Notes under the pieces: generated by a model | What the model was told of the DNA's origin: nothing | Database searches by the model: none | The model's input: only the letters and a program-made list of their open reading frames with translations | In this document: positions 30,256 to 38,380 of the stretch, piece after piece | Position numbering within the stretch: position 1 is the first letter of the stretch | Layout: every line of letters begins with the position of its first letter | Made by a program: the position numbers and the translations under genes | DNA from: Pseudomonadales bacterium | GTDB taxonomy: Bacteria; Pseudomonadota; Gammaproteobacteria; Pseudomonadales; UBA5518 | Length of the DNA: 64,000 bases | Direction of reading: 5' to 3' | Assembly (NCBI GenBank): GCA_022072145.1 | Contig: JAJVIG010000005.1 | Coordinates: forward strand, 1-64,000

Positions 30256-30367
30256 CCGATTTCCTCCCTCGTTGTGACGTGGCTCGCGCATACGCCGTTG
30301 TGTTGTCGTGTGCCGGCGGCTGTGCCGTGGACAGGGCAGCTGCCGCGCAGGATCGTTCCGGTTCGTA

Positions 30368-30706
30368 TCACCCCGATGGTGGTCGCAGTATCACCGGGTC
30401 CATTTGCCGCAGCCGGTAACGCCTGCGCTGCAGGTTCTCCGGCACGATGGTGATCGGCCGGTAGATCTCGACGCGATCGCCGTCGTTCAGCCGCTGCGTC
30501 GGTTCGACGATCCGTCCGAAAATGCCGATCCGGTTCCGTGCGGGATCGATCGCCGGGAAATCCTCGAGCACGCCGGACACCCGGATCGCCTCCGCGCAGG
30601 TGGCCGTGTCGGGCACCTCGAACTCACGCCAGAAGTGCTCGCGCGGCAGTGCGTACGCAACGCTGACGCGGATCATCCGTTGCACGGGGACGGTGTCCGT
30701 GCTCAT
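30368..30706 (-). CDS. rnfH: RnfH-family ubiquitin-like protein
   Basis: A 112-residue protein of the Ub-RnfH family: [20 protein letters not shown] at the start, a [16 protein letters not shown] helix, and [21 protein letters not shown] at the end, the last being highly characteristic. RnfH often sits at the end of rnf operons or beside RatA. Here it overlaps the rnfE stop by four bases and is the last gene of the long minus-strand train. Its biochemical role is not established. Confidence 0.85.
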   Translation of the reverse strand: MSTDTVPVQRMIRVSVAYALPREHFWREFEVPDTATCAEAIRVSGVLEDFPAIDPARNRIGIFGRIVEPTQRLNDGDRVEIYRPITIVPENLQRRRYRLRQMDPVILRPPSG

Positions 30707-31398
30707 GCCGGCCGCGCTCCCGCGGTGGCAACGTCGAGTCGCGAGTGTGCGCCACGGCGGCGCTGCACGCGCCGGTCGATGGCACGCTTTGCCGCCATCA
30801 GGAAGGCCAGCGCAATGAAGCCTCCGGCCGGCAGCACCAGCAGCAGGAAGCCGCGGTAACCGGGGATCAAGGTCGTCTCCAGGAAAGCGAAGCGCTCCCC
30901 GAGCAGCAGGCCGGCGTTGGCGAACAGCGTTCCGCTGCCGATGATCTCCCGGGTCGCGCCGAGCGCCACGAGCACCAGCAGGAACCCGGTGCCGATCATC
31001 AGGCCATCGAACATCGACTCGGCTACCGGGTTCTTGGACGCGAAGGTTTCCGCCCGGCCGAGCAGTGCACAGTTGGTCACGATCAGCGGAACGAACAGCC
31101 CGAGCACCTTGTACAGTTCGTGCATCCACGCGTTCAGCGCCATGTCCAGCAGCGTCACCACGGAGGCGATGATCAGCACGAACGCGGGTATGCGCACTTC
31201 CGGCGTGATCAGGTTGCGCAGCGCCGAGACCAGCGCTCCCGACAGCACCAGCACCGCGGTGGTCGCCAGCCCCATGCCGAGGCCGTTGGTCGCGGTGCCC
31301 GTCACCGCCAGCAGCGGACACAGGGCGAGCGTCTGGCCGAGGACGATGTTGTTGCTCCAGAGCGCTTTGCGTGCATTGTCACCGTAATCCATGATCAT
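30703..31398 (-). CDS. rnfE: Rnf complex subunit E
   Basis: A 231-residue, six-helix membrane protein of the NqrD/RnfE family. Characteristic blocks are NNIVLGQTLALCPLLAVTGTA, LITPEVRIPAFVLIIASVVT and FVPLIVTNCALLGRAE with the Cys that helps bind the intramembrane iron site shared with RnfA. The first ATG (31398) has GGGGAG upstream and is preferred over ATG 31392. Part of rnfABCDGE; overlaps rnfG and rnfH by four bases each. Confidence 0.92.
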   Translation of the reverse strand: MIMDYGDNARKALWSNNIVLGQTLALCPLLAVTGTATNGLGMGLATTAVLVLSGALVSALRNLITPEVRIPAFVLIIASVVTLLDMALNAWMHELYKVLGLFVPLIVTNCALLGRAETFASKNPVAESMFDGLMIGTGFLLVLVALGATREIIGSGTLFANAGLLLGERFAFLETTLIPGYRGFLLLVLPAGGFIALAFLMAAKRAIDRRVQRRRGAHSRLDVATAGARPA

Positions 31399-32078
31399 CG
31401 GTCTCCCCGTGTGGTTGCGGGCACAGGGTCGGTGCGCGACCCGTCCACATCGCCGGCCAACAGCGCCTGTCCCCGGCGATCGAAGAATTCCAGTCCGGAG
31501 CGCACCGCCTTCACGACCGCACGCGGGGTGATGGTCGCGCCGGTGAACTGATCGAAGTGTCCGCCATCCTTCTTCACGCCCCATCCGGCCACCGGCGGGT
31601 TGCCGAGCGAACGACCGTCGAAACCGAGGATCCAGTCGTCCTTGAGGACCTCGATCTTGTCACCGAGCCCCGGGGTTTCGGTGTGCGCCAGCACCCGCAC
31701 ACCGAGGATCCGGCCCTGCGTGTCCACGCCCATGATCGCGCGGATCGTGCCGCTGTAGCCCGGTCCCGCCACGGTGTAGGCGAGTGCCGTCGGGATGCCG
31801 TCCCTGGTTGCGCGGTAGACCGTGATCGTGCCGCCGTCGTCGAGTCGTTCGGTGTGTTGGTCCTCGACCAGGTTGTTGTCGTGGATCGCGGCCGGAACGA
31901 CCTGCCCGATCGACGCACGGAGGTCCTCCTCGGCGCGCAGCGCGATGTCGTCGCGGGTCGCCAGATCGCCGAGGCTCAGCAGCGAGGTGGTCGCCAGCGT
32001 GGCGCCACCCAGCAGAGCTGCCTGGAACCAGACGGTGCCGCGGTAGGCGGATCGATCGGCGGGCGACGGGGTTTTCAT
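31395..32078 (-). CDS. rnfG: Rnf complex subunit G (covalent flavoprotein)
   Basis: A 227-residue protein with one N-terminal membrane helix (residues 14-36) and a periplasmic FMN-binding domain. The flavin attachment site is FTGATITPRAVVKAV, where the second Thr would carry the FMN phosphoester, and GLGDKIE lies upstream as in other members. It passes electrons within Rnf. Starts inside the rnfD stop. Confidence 0.9.
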   Translation of the reverse strand: MKTPSPADRSAYRGTVWFQAALLGGATLATTSLLSLGDLATRDDIALRAEEDLRASIGQVVPAAIHDNNLVEDQHTERLDDGGTITVYRATRDGIPTALAYTVAGPGYSGTIRAIMGVDTQGRILGVRVLAHTETPGLGDKIEVLKDDWILGFDGRSLGNPPVAGWGVKKDGGHFDQFTGATITPRAVVKAVRSGLEFFDRRGQALLAGDVDGSRTDPVPATTRGDR

Positions 32079-33148
32079 TGGCGGTCCACGAGGTTCAGCG
32101 ATTCGCCGCGCGTGTTGCGGCCGAAGATCCGCGGTTTCATGTGCCGGTCGATCAACGGCGTCAGGGCGTTCATCAGCAGGATCGCGAACGACATGCCTTC
32201 GGGATACGCCGCCCACGTGCGGATCGCGTAGACGAGAGCCGCGAGCCCGATGCCGAACCAGATCTGGCCCTTGGGCGACATCGGCGAGGTGACCGGGTCG
32301 GTGGCGATGAAGAACGCCGCCAGCATCGTGGTGCCGTTGAACAGGTGCACCAGCGCGTCGGGATGACGCGTGTCGTCGTACAGGTTGAACAGCGTCGCGA
32401 TGACGGCCAGCGCCGCGAGAAAGCTGACCGGTATATGCCAGCGCATGACGCGGTTTGCGATCAGGAATACACCGCCGAGCAGCAGCAGGATGTCCGATCC
32501 CTCGGCCATGCTGCCGCCATGCAGCCCGAGGATCCAGTCGAGCGGAGCGTAGTGGCCGTCGAGGAGCGCGTGCAGCTGCGTTCCCTGGTCGAGTCCGGTG
32601 CGGATCGAGTTCAGCACGGTGGCACTGCTGGTGGCGTCGAAGACGGCGTTGCCGAAGAAGATACCGAGGGACTCGATGAAGCCGGGTGCGGCGGCATCCC
32701 ACGGCGGTGCGGGACGCACGAAATAGGTCATTTCGAGCGGAAAGGAAATCAGCAGCACCACCCGCGCCACCATGGCCGGGTTGAAGACGTTCTGTCCCAG
32801 GCCCCCGTAGGCGTGCTTGGCGATCACGATCGCCACCGCCGAGCCCAGCACCCCGATCCACCACGGCGCCCACGGTGGCAGGCTCACGGCCAGCAACCAG
32901 GCCGTCACGAGGGCGGAGCCGTCGGTCGCGAAGTGACGCACGGTGCGGCCGGCGACCAGCAGGCACAGGACCTCGAACACCAGCGCCGAGCCCAGCGTGA
33001 CCATGAACAACAGGATCGCGGGCCAGCCATAGGCCAGGAAACCGAACGCGGTCGCCGGCGACAACGCGAGCATGACCAGCAGCATGGATCGCTGCACGCT
33101 CTTGTTCTTGCGCATGTAGGGTCCGCTCATCGGAGGCGTGTTGCTCAT
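32075..33148 (-). CDS. rnfD: Rnf complex subunit D (covalent flavoprotein)
   Basis: A 357-residue polytopic membrane protein of the NqrB/RnfD family. It shows GGLGQNVFNPAMVARVVLL, the FMN attachment-type motif DATSSATVLNSI, and the C-terminal PEGMSFAILLMNALTPLIDR with family-specific residues. It is the main ion-channel-bearing subunit together with A and E. Ion choice, Na+ or H+, is not decided by visible residues. Overlaps rnfC by four bases. Confidence 0.92.
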   Translation of the reverse strand: MSNTPPMSGPYMRKNKSVQRSMLLVMLALSPATAFGFLAYGWPAILLFMVTLGSALVFEVLCLLVAGRTVRHFATDGSALVTAWLLAVSLPPWAPWWIGVLGSAVAIVIAKHAYGGLGQNVFNPAMVARVVLLISFPLEMTYFVRPAPPWDAAAPGFIESLGIFFGNAVFDATSSATVLNSIRTGLDQGTQLHALLDGHYAPLDWILGLHGGSMAEGSDILLLLGGVFLIANRVMRWHIPVSFLAALAVIATLFNLYDDTRHPDALVHLFNGTTMLAAFFIATDPVTSPMSPKGQIWFGIGLAALVYAIRTWAAYPEGMSFAILLMNALTPLIDRHMKPRIFGRNTRGESLNLVDRQ

Positions 33149-34590
33149 CGTTCGCTGGCCCCGTCGTTGCGTTCGTTCATGCCGGGAGTGCTCGGCGCCG
33201 TCGCGGTACCGTCTTCCAGACGCTGTCGCCGCTGCTCGGTCAGGATTTTGATCCTCTCGTGTTGCTTCTTCTCCTGGTCCTGGTTCCTAAGCCGGCCCTT
33301 GCCGTAGTTGAAAAACTGCACCAGCGGGATGTGGGAGGGGCAGACGTAGTTGCAGGAGCCGCAGCTGATGCAGTCGCGCAGCCCGATGCGGTCGGCGCCG
33401 TCGATGTCCTCGTGCTGGAGCATCTTCGCCATTTCCAGCGGCAACAGTCCCGACGGGCACACGGTCACGCAACTGCCGCAACCGATACAGGGCATCACGT
33501 TCTTGTCGGCGACTTCCGTGCCTTCCAGAAACAATACACCGGTCGTTCCCTTGGTGATCGGGACGTCCAGGTTCGGCAGCGGCTCGCCCATCATCGGGCC
33601 GCCCATCAGCACCTGGCGCGGTTCGGACGCAAGGCCGCCACTCTGCTGCACCAGCCATGAGACCGGGGTACCGATCAGTGCATCGTAGTTTTCCGGCCGC
33701 CGCAGGGCCTTGCCGCTGACGGTGACGATGCGCGAGATCAGGGGCTTGCCCAGCGCGACCGCCTCGTACACCGCGAACGCCGTGGCCACGTTGTGCACGA
33801 TCACGCCCATCTCCGCGGTCAGGCCGGTCGCGGGTGCCTCGCGGCCGGTCACGGCCTTGACGAGGTGTTTCGATGAGCCCATCGGGTAGCGCGCCGGTAC
33901 GTAAACCGTGTCGATGCCCGGATCCCCGGCGCATGCCTCGCGCAGGATCGTGAACGAAATGTGCTTGTTGTCCTCGACGGCGATCACGGCGCGCTCCACC
34001 GCGAGCGCCTGCATCATGATCCTGATCCCCGCGATCAACTGCTCCGGACGCTCGCGCATCAGCCGGTCGTCGCAGGTCAGGTACGGCTCGCACTCGGCGC
34101 CGTTGAGGATCAGCAGGTCGAGCCGGTAACGCTGTCCCTGGTTCAGCTTCACGGCCGCCGGGAAGGCGGCACCACCCATCCCGACCACACCGGCCTCGGC
34201 GACCCGTTGCGCGATCTGCGCGCCGGTGGCCACTTGCAGGTCCAGCGGCTCCGGCAGCCGGATCCACGTCTCCTTGCCGTCCGGCTCCAGCGACAGCGTC
34301 ATCACGGGGAGTCCGGAGGGGTGCGGGGCCGTGTGGGCGCCGATGCGGGTGACGTGTCCCGAGGTGGGTGCGTGCACCGGCGCCGAGATCGTGCCTTTGG
34401 CGTCGGCGATCAACTGGCCCTTCACGACGTGCTCGCCTACCCGCACTGCGGGCACGGCCGGATTGCCCACGTGCTGCTGCAGCGGGATGTGCAGGACGGG
34501 CGGCAGCGGTGGCGTCACGATGCCACGGTCCGACGTGAGATCCTTGCGTCCCGCGACCTTCGCTCCACCTCTGAACCGGAACAGCGGCAT
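33145..34590 (-). CDS. rnfC: Rnf complex subunit C (NADH-binding, two 4Fe-4S)
   Basis: A 481-residue soluble subunit that exchanges electrons with NAD. It contains the FMN/NADH segment GVVGMGGAAFPAAVKL and NGAECEPYLTCDDRLM, and two 4Fe-4S motifs CIGCGSCVTVCP (about 368) and CISCGSCNYVCP (about 407). The short basic C terminus lacks the long Ala/Lys-rich extension seen in enterobacterial RsxC, so this is the compact form. Start at ATG 34590, one base overlapping the rnfB stop (TGATG); the open frame extends upstream inside rnfB. Confidence 0.93.
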   Translation of the reverse strand: MPLFRFRGGAKVAGRKDLTSDRGIVTPPLPPVLHIPLQQHVGNPAVPAVRVGEHVVKGQLIADAKGTISAPVHAPTSGHVTRIGAHTAPHPSGLPVMTLSLEPDGKETWIRLPEPLDLQVATGAQIAQRVAEAGVVGMGGAAFPAAVKLNQGQRYRLDLLILNGAECEPYLTCDDRLMRERPEQLIAGIRIMMQALAVERAVIAVEDNKHISFTILREACAGDPGIDTVYVPARYPMGSSKHLVKAVTGREAPATGLTAEMGVIVHNVATAFAVYEAVALGKPLISRIVTVSGKALRRPENYDALIGTPVSWLVQQSGGLASEPRQVLMGGPMMGEPLPNLDVPITKGTTGVLFLEGTEVADKNVMPCIGCGSCVTVCPSGLLPLEMAKMLQHEDIDGADRIGLRDCISCGSCNYVCPSHIPLVQFFNYGKGRLRNQDQEKKQHERIKILTEQRRQRLEDGTATAPSTPGMNERNDGASER

Positions 34591-35135
34591 CAGTCGAACA
34601 CCCTGTGGCCGGGCAGCGCCGGTTTGGGCCAGTGCCAGGTCTGGACCGTCGTTTCGACGGGCTGCATGGTGATGGCCCCGGTTGGACACATCGTGACGCA
34701 GTCCTCGCAGGAGGTGCACACATCGGGGATGACGGTATGGACCTGCTGTGGCGCGCCGAGCAACGAATCGGTGGGGCAGACCTGAAAGCAGCGGGTGCAT
34801 CCGATACACAGGTTCTCGTCGACGAACGCCACGTGCCGTGCCTTGGTCTCCACCGCGGCGAGGTCCGTTTCCACGCCGAGCTTCGCGGCCAGCAGTGCGA
34901 TGGTCGCTGTCCCGCCCGGCGGACACAGGGTCACCGGCGCGCCCTTGTCGACCATCGCCTCGGCGTATGGCCGGCAACCTGGATAGCCGCATTGTCCGCA
35001 CTGGATGCCCGGCAGGATGCGTTCGACCTCGTCGGTCAGGGGGTTGCCCTCGACCTCGAGGTGCCGCGATGCCAGCCCCAGGATCGTTCCCAGAACGATC
35101 CCGAGCAATGTCAGTACGAGGATCGCTTCGAGCAT
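34590..35135 (-). CDS. rnfB: Rnf complex subunit B (ferredoxin-like)
   Basis: A 181-residue subunit with an N-terminal membrane helix and twelve cluster-ligand cysteines: C46, C49, C54 and C71 (CGQCGYPGC type) and two ferredoxin motifs, C110-C120 and C140-C150. It is the entry point for electrons from reduced ferredoxin. The length and motif set match the compact proteobacterial form. Next to rnfA, 31 bases away. Confidence 0.93.
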   Translation of the reverse strand: MLEAILVLTLLGIVLGTILGLASRHLEVEGNPLTDEVERILPGIQCGQCGYPGCRPYAEAMVDKGAPVTLCPPGGTATIALLAAKLGVETDLAAVETKARHVAFVDENLCIGCTRCFQVCPTDSLLGAPQQVHTVIPDVCTSCEDCVTMCPTGAITMQPVETTVQTWHWPKPALPGHRVFD

Positions 35136-35166
35136 CGCGCGTTCCGCCGCTGGTCGTTCGTCGCCG

Positions 35167-35748
35167 TCATTGCGGCGTCAGTCCGGTGAAGCCGAGAAAC
35201 GCCAGCGCGAGCAGGCCGGCGGTGAGAATGCCGATCGGCGTCCCCTCGAAGCTCTCCGGCACATCGGCGAGCGCCAGCCTTTCACGCAAGCCTGCGAATA
35301 CGATCATCACCAGCGTGAAGCCCAGCGAGGAGCCGAAGCCGTAGAGCACGCTGTGAACGAAGCCATGCGATTCCTGCACGTTCAGCAGTGCGACACCGAG
35401 CACCGCGCAGTTCGTCGTGATCAGCGGCAGGAAGATTCCCAGCACCTGGTAGAGCGCGGGCGAGAAGTACTTGATCACGACCTCCGTGAACTGGACGACG
35501 GCGGCGATGGCGAGAATGAACACCAGGATGCGCAGGAACTCCACGTCCAGCGGTGCCAGGACGAACGAGTCCAGCGCCCAGCTGAGGACGGCGGACAGCG
35601 TCAGCACGAAGGTGGTCGCGAAGCCCATGCCGATAGCCGAATCGACCTTCTTGGACACCCCCATGAATGGGCACAGGCCGAGGTACTTCACGAGCACCAC
35701 GTTGTTGACCAGTGCCGTGGCGATGATGAAGAGCACGTATTCCTGCAT
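35167..35748 (-). CDS. rnfA: Rnf complex subunit A
   Basis: A 193-residue, six-helix membrane protein, paralogous to RnfE. The signature blocks [20 protein letters not shown] and [18 protein letters not shown] are intact, each with the Cys proposed to ligate the iron centre between A and E. First gene of the rnf block proper; 15 bases downstream of the RseC-family gene. Confidence 0.93.
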   Translation of the reverse strand: MQEYVLFIIATALVNNVVLVKYLGLCPFMGVSKKVDSAIGMGFATTFVLTLSAVLSWALDSFVLAPLDVEFLRILVFILAIAAVVQFTEVVIKYFSPALYQVLGIFLPLITTNCAVLGVALLNVQESHGFVHSVLYGFGSSLGFTLVMIVFAGLRERLALADVPESFEGTPIGILTAGLLALAFLGFTGLTPQ

Positions 35749-35763
35749 TGCTTCGCTCCCGCC

Positions 35764-36270
35764 TCAGAGTTGCCGGGCGATCACGCTCGCCCCCGTGGTG
35801 CACGCACCGGGTCGATCGAGCTTGCGTACGAAAACGGGGCGCAAGGCCGCGGAACCGCGTGCGCCGTGCAGGCGACGACAGACCGGGAAGGCCGCGGCGA
35901 ATCCTGCCATACCCGCCAGCAGCGCCGGGCCGTTCGACCACTGCAGCAGCCCGGCGAGCAGCGCTCCCGAGGCCAACCCGAGCAGCGGCAGCAGATAGAA
36001 CAGCGCAGCCGCCCTGGTCAGGGCCGCACCATCGATGCCGACTTCGAGCAGGTCGCCGATCGCCAATGCGACCGTGCCATCGATCCGCACCGCCGTGGCG
36101 GCGCTGGCGCCGCGACTGGCCAGCCGCCGGGATCCGCAACCGGCGGCGACCGAGCAGCCCCCGCACGCCGCCTGCTGGTCCGCAACCACCCGGACCTCAC
36201 CGTCGCCGACGGCGACCACGCGCACCACGGCGTGCAGCAGATCGTCGGTCGCGGTCGCGCTAGTTTTCAT
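35764..36270 (-). CDS. RseC/MucC-family membrane protein
   Basis: A 168-residue protein of the RseC/MucC (SoxR-reducing system) family. The cysteine-rich N-terminal segment ACGGCSVAAGCGS (about residues 35-47) is followed by a GDLLEVGIDGAALTRAA block and two membrane helices (about 88-130). RseC-type proteins are linked to the Rsx/Rnf system that reduces the SoxR iron-sulfur cluster, so its place directly before rnfA makes sense. It overlaps the TPP-enzyme gene by 11 bases, tying the two halves of the gene train together. Confidence 0.8.
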   Translation of the reverse strand: MKTSATATDDLLHAVVRVVAVGDGEVRVVADQQAACGGCSVAAGCGSRRLASRGASAATAVRIDGTVALAIGDLLEVGIDGAALTRAAALFYLLPLLGLASGALLAGLLQWSNGPALLAGMAGFAAAFPVCRRLHGARGSAALRPVFVRKLDRPGACTTGASVIARQL

Positions 36271-38005
36271 AGCCGATGCGCTCGAGCTCCAGCGCGAACG
36301 GATCCCGGCCGCGCTTGCGCAACCACGAGAACACCGGCGGCACGCTGGCCGCGAGCGACTCGACCACGATGTCGATCAGGTAGGGGCCGTCGTGCGCGAA
36401 GGCCTCGTCGAGTGCCTCCTCGAGTTCCTCGATGCCTTGTACGCTGCGCGCGCGGATGCCGAAGGCCTCGGCGATCGCCTTGCCCCTGGCCGGGGAGAAA
36501 TCGACCGAGAAGCAGTCGTCGATCGCGGATCCGCCAAGACGTTGCAAGCCCTTGATCCAGCCGAAGCAGGCATTGTTGAAGTGCAACAGTATCGCGGGAC
36601 AGTTCAACCGTGCCAGCGTCTCGAGTTCCCCGACGCTCATTCCGAGCGAGCCGTCGCCGAACAGTCCGATCGGGCGCGTGTCGGGGTCGGCCATCCAGGC
36701 GCCGACGACGGCGGGGATCGCATAGCCCAGTCCCCCGAAGGCGCGCGGAATGATGAAGCGCGAGCGGGAATCGCCGAGGCGCAGGAATCGGGTCATGTAC
36801 GGCGTGGGTGTACCGGCGTCCGAGAGGATGTTGACCGGCTTGTCGAGCCGGCTGTTGAACGCGGCGACGATCGGCTCCGGGCGAAGCGGCCGGCTGCGAT
36901 CGGCCAGCAGTGCCTGCGCCTCGTCCCAGAACGTGCGTCGCCAGCCATTGACCTGCGCCACCCAGCCGGCGAAGCGCGCCGGATCACCGTGGTCCATCCG
37001 CAGCAGTTCGTTCAGCACCGAGCCGATGTCACCGGTGATCGACAGCGAGTTCTGCGTGTTGTTGGCGAGCACCTGCGGATCGATGTCGATCTGGACGATC
37101 TGCCGTGCAGGGTTGGGGGAGGGCAGCGTCCATCCTACCGACACCACCGAGCCGACCTTCGATCCCAGGTAGATCAGCAGATCCGCTTCCTCGAGGGCCC
37201 GGTTCGCATGGGGATGGAAGCCGTTGTCGCCGATCACGCCGATGGCCAGCGGATGGTTGTCCGGGATCGCTCCCTGGCCGGTGATGGTGTTCACCACGGG
37301 AATGTTCTGTTTTTCCGCGAGCCGGGTCAGTTGCTCCCGGGCCCCCGAGCGGTTCACGCCGCCGCCGGCGATGTAGAGCGGGCGCTGCGCTGTTGCCACC
37401 ATGCCGAGCAGTTTCTGCAGTTGTGCGGGCGGCGCCATCGTGGGGTTGGCCGGGAAGTGGCAGCACTCCTCCTCCACGTGCAGCGAGACACGGTCGAGGT
37501 CGATGTCGGCGAGCAACATGTCTTCCGGCACCACGATGTGGACCGCGCCCGGTTTGCCGGTGGTGGCGATACGAAAGGCACGGCGGACGATTTCCGGGAT
37601 CTTCTCGGGCCCCTTGACCTGGATGGAGGCCTTCGACACGGGCTCGAACAGGGTCCGGCAATCGAGTTCCGTGATCACGCCCCGGCCCTCGCCGGCCAGC
37701 GGGATATCGATCGTGAACAGGATCACCGGGACGGACGAGGAGTTGGACTCCGCCAGCGGGGGCAGCGAATACATCGCGCCGGCCCCGGACGGTGCTTCGA
37801 ACACGCCGACCCGGTTGGAAATGCGCGCATAGGCATCCGCCATGTATCCGGCGCTGCGCTCGTCGCGGGCCATCACGTGGCGAATCCGCCCCGCGGCCCG
37901 GTCCAGCGCCTTGTAGAGCGGTACGTTGGTGTCTCCGGGCACGCCGAAGATGGTGTCCACGCCGTAGCGTGCCAGCATTTCCACGAGTACATCGGAACCG
38001 AGCAT
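36260..38005 (-). CDS. TPP-dependent enzyme, acetolactate-synthase-like
   Basis: A 581-residue enzyme with the three-domain fold of the acetohydroxyacid synthase / 2-oxoacid decarboxylase family. The TPP-activating Glu is present (E49 in MARDERSAGYMADAYARI), and the C-terminal Mg-TPP motif runs from GDGSLGMSVGEL to HFNNACFGW. Reaction is unknown: the family includes decarboxylases, carboligases and oxalyl-CoA-type enzymes. I choose ATG 38005 because GGAGAG lies six bases upstream; ATG 38038 has no site. It sits between the ferredoxin gene and rseC in the long minus-strand train, so it may act on a product or by-product of the 2-oxoacid oxidoreductase. Confidence 0.82.
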   Translation of the reverse strand: MLGSDVLVEMLARYGVDTIFGVPGDTNVPLYKALDRAAGRIRHVMARDERSAGYMADAYARISNRVGVFEAPSGAGAMYSLPPLAESNSSSVPVILFTIDIPLAGEGRGVITELDCRTLFEPVSKASIQVKGPEKIPEIVRRAFRIATTGKPGAVHIVVPEDMLLADIDLDRVSLHVEEECCHFPANPTMAPPAQLQKLLGMVATAQRPLYIAGGGVNRSGAREQLTRLAEKQNIPVVNTITGQGAIPDNHPLAIGVIGDNGFHPHANRALEEADLLIYLGSKVGSVVSVGWTLPSPNPARQIVQIDIDPQVLANNTQNSLSITGDIGSVLNELLRMDHGDPARFAGWVAQVNGWRRTFWDEAQALLADRSRPLRPEPIVAAFNSRLDKPVNILSDAGTPTPYMTRFLRLGDSRSRFIIPRAFGGLGYAIPAVVGAWMADPDTRPIGLFGDGSLGMSVGELETLARLNCPAILLHFNNACFGWIKGLQRLGGSAIDDCFSVDFSPARGKAIAEAFGIRARSVQGIEELEEALDEAFAHDGPYLIDIVVESLAASVPPVFSWLRKRGRDPFALELERIGYEN

Positions 38006-38087
38006 CTGTTCTCTCCGTAACTGGTTGTTCTGATCCATGTCCGCGAGCGGGGATCGGCGAGCCCGTCGAGCGCGCCGCCCCCGGTTT

Positions 38088-38378
38088 TCATCCGGCAAGC
38101 GGCGTCCCCGCCGGGTTGCCGTCCGCCCTGAACACCACCGGCCGCGTCCCGCGGTTCTGCAGGCTTGCGCTGTGCTCGATGTACGCGGCGCGTTCCGGCA
38201 CGCAGGCCTCGACAGGGCAGGCCCATTTGCAGCGTGCGATGTCGAAATACCCCTCGCAGTCGACGCAGACACGCGGGTCGATCACGTACTGGTTGGCTGC
38301 CGCGGAGATCGCCCTGACCGGACACTCCATTTCGCAGGCGCCGCAGTTCACGCACTGGGAGGTGATCATGTGCGCCAT
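38088..38378 (-). CDS. 2[4Fe-4S] ferredoxin with an expanded second motif
   Basis: A 96-residue ferredoxin. The first cluster site is regular, C9-C12-C15-C19 followed by Pro. The second is expanded: C38-C41 then eight residues to C50, C54 and an extra C59, as in Alv/YfhL-type ferredoxins that have very low potential. The last 30 residues lack cysteines. Three bases after the flavoprotein gene, so probably its electron partner. Confidence 0.85.
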   Translation of the reverse strand: MAHMITSQCVNCGACEMECPVRAISAAANQYVIDPRVCVDCEGYFDIARCKWACPVEACVPERAAYIEHSASLQNRGTRPVVFRADGNPAGTPLAG

Positions 38379-38380
38379 GG

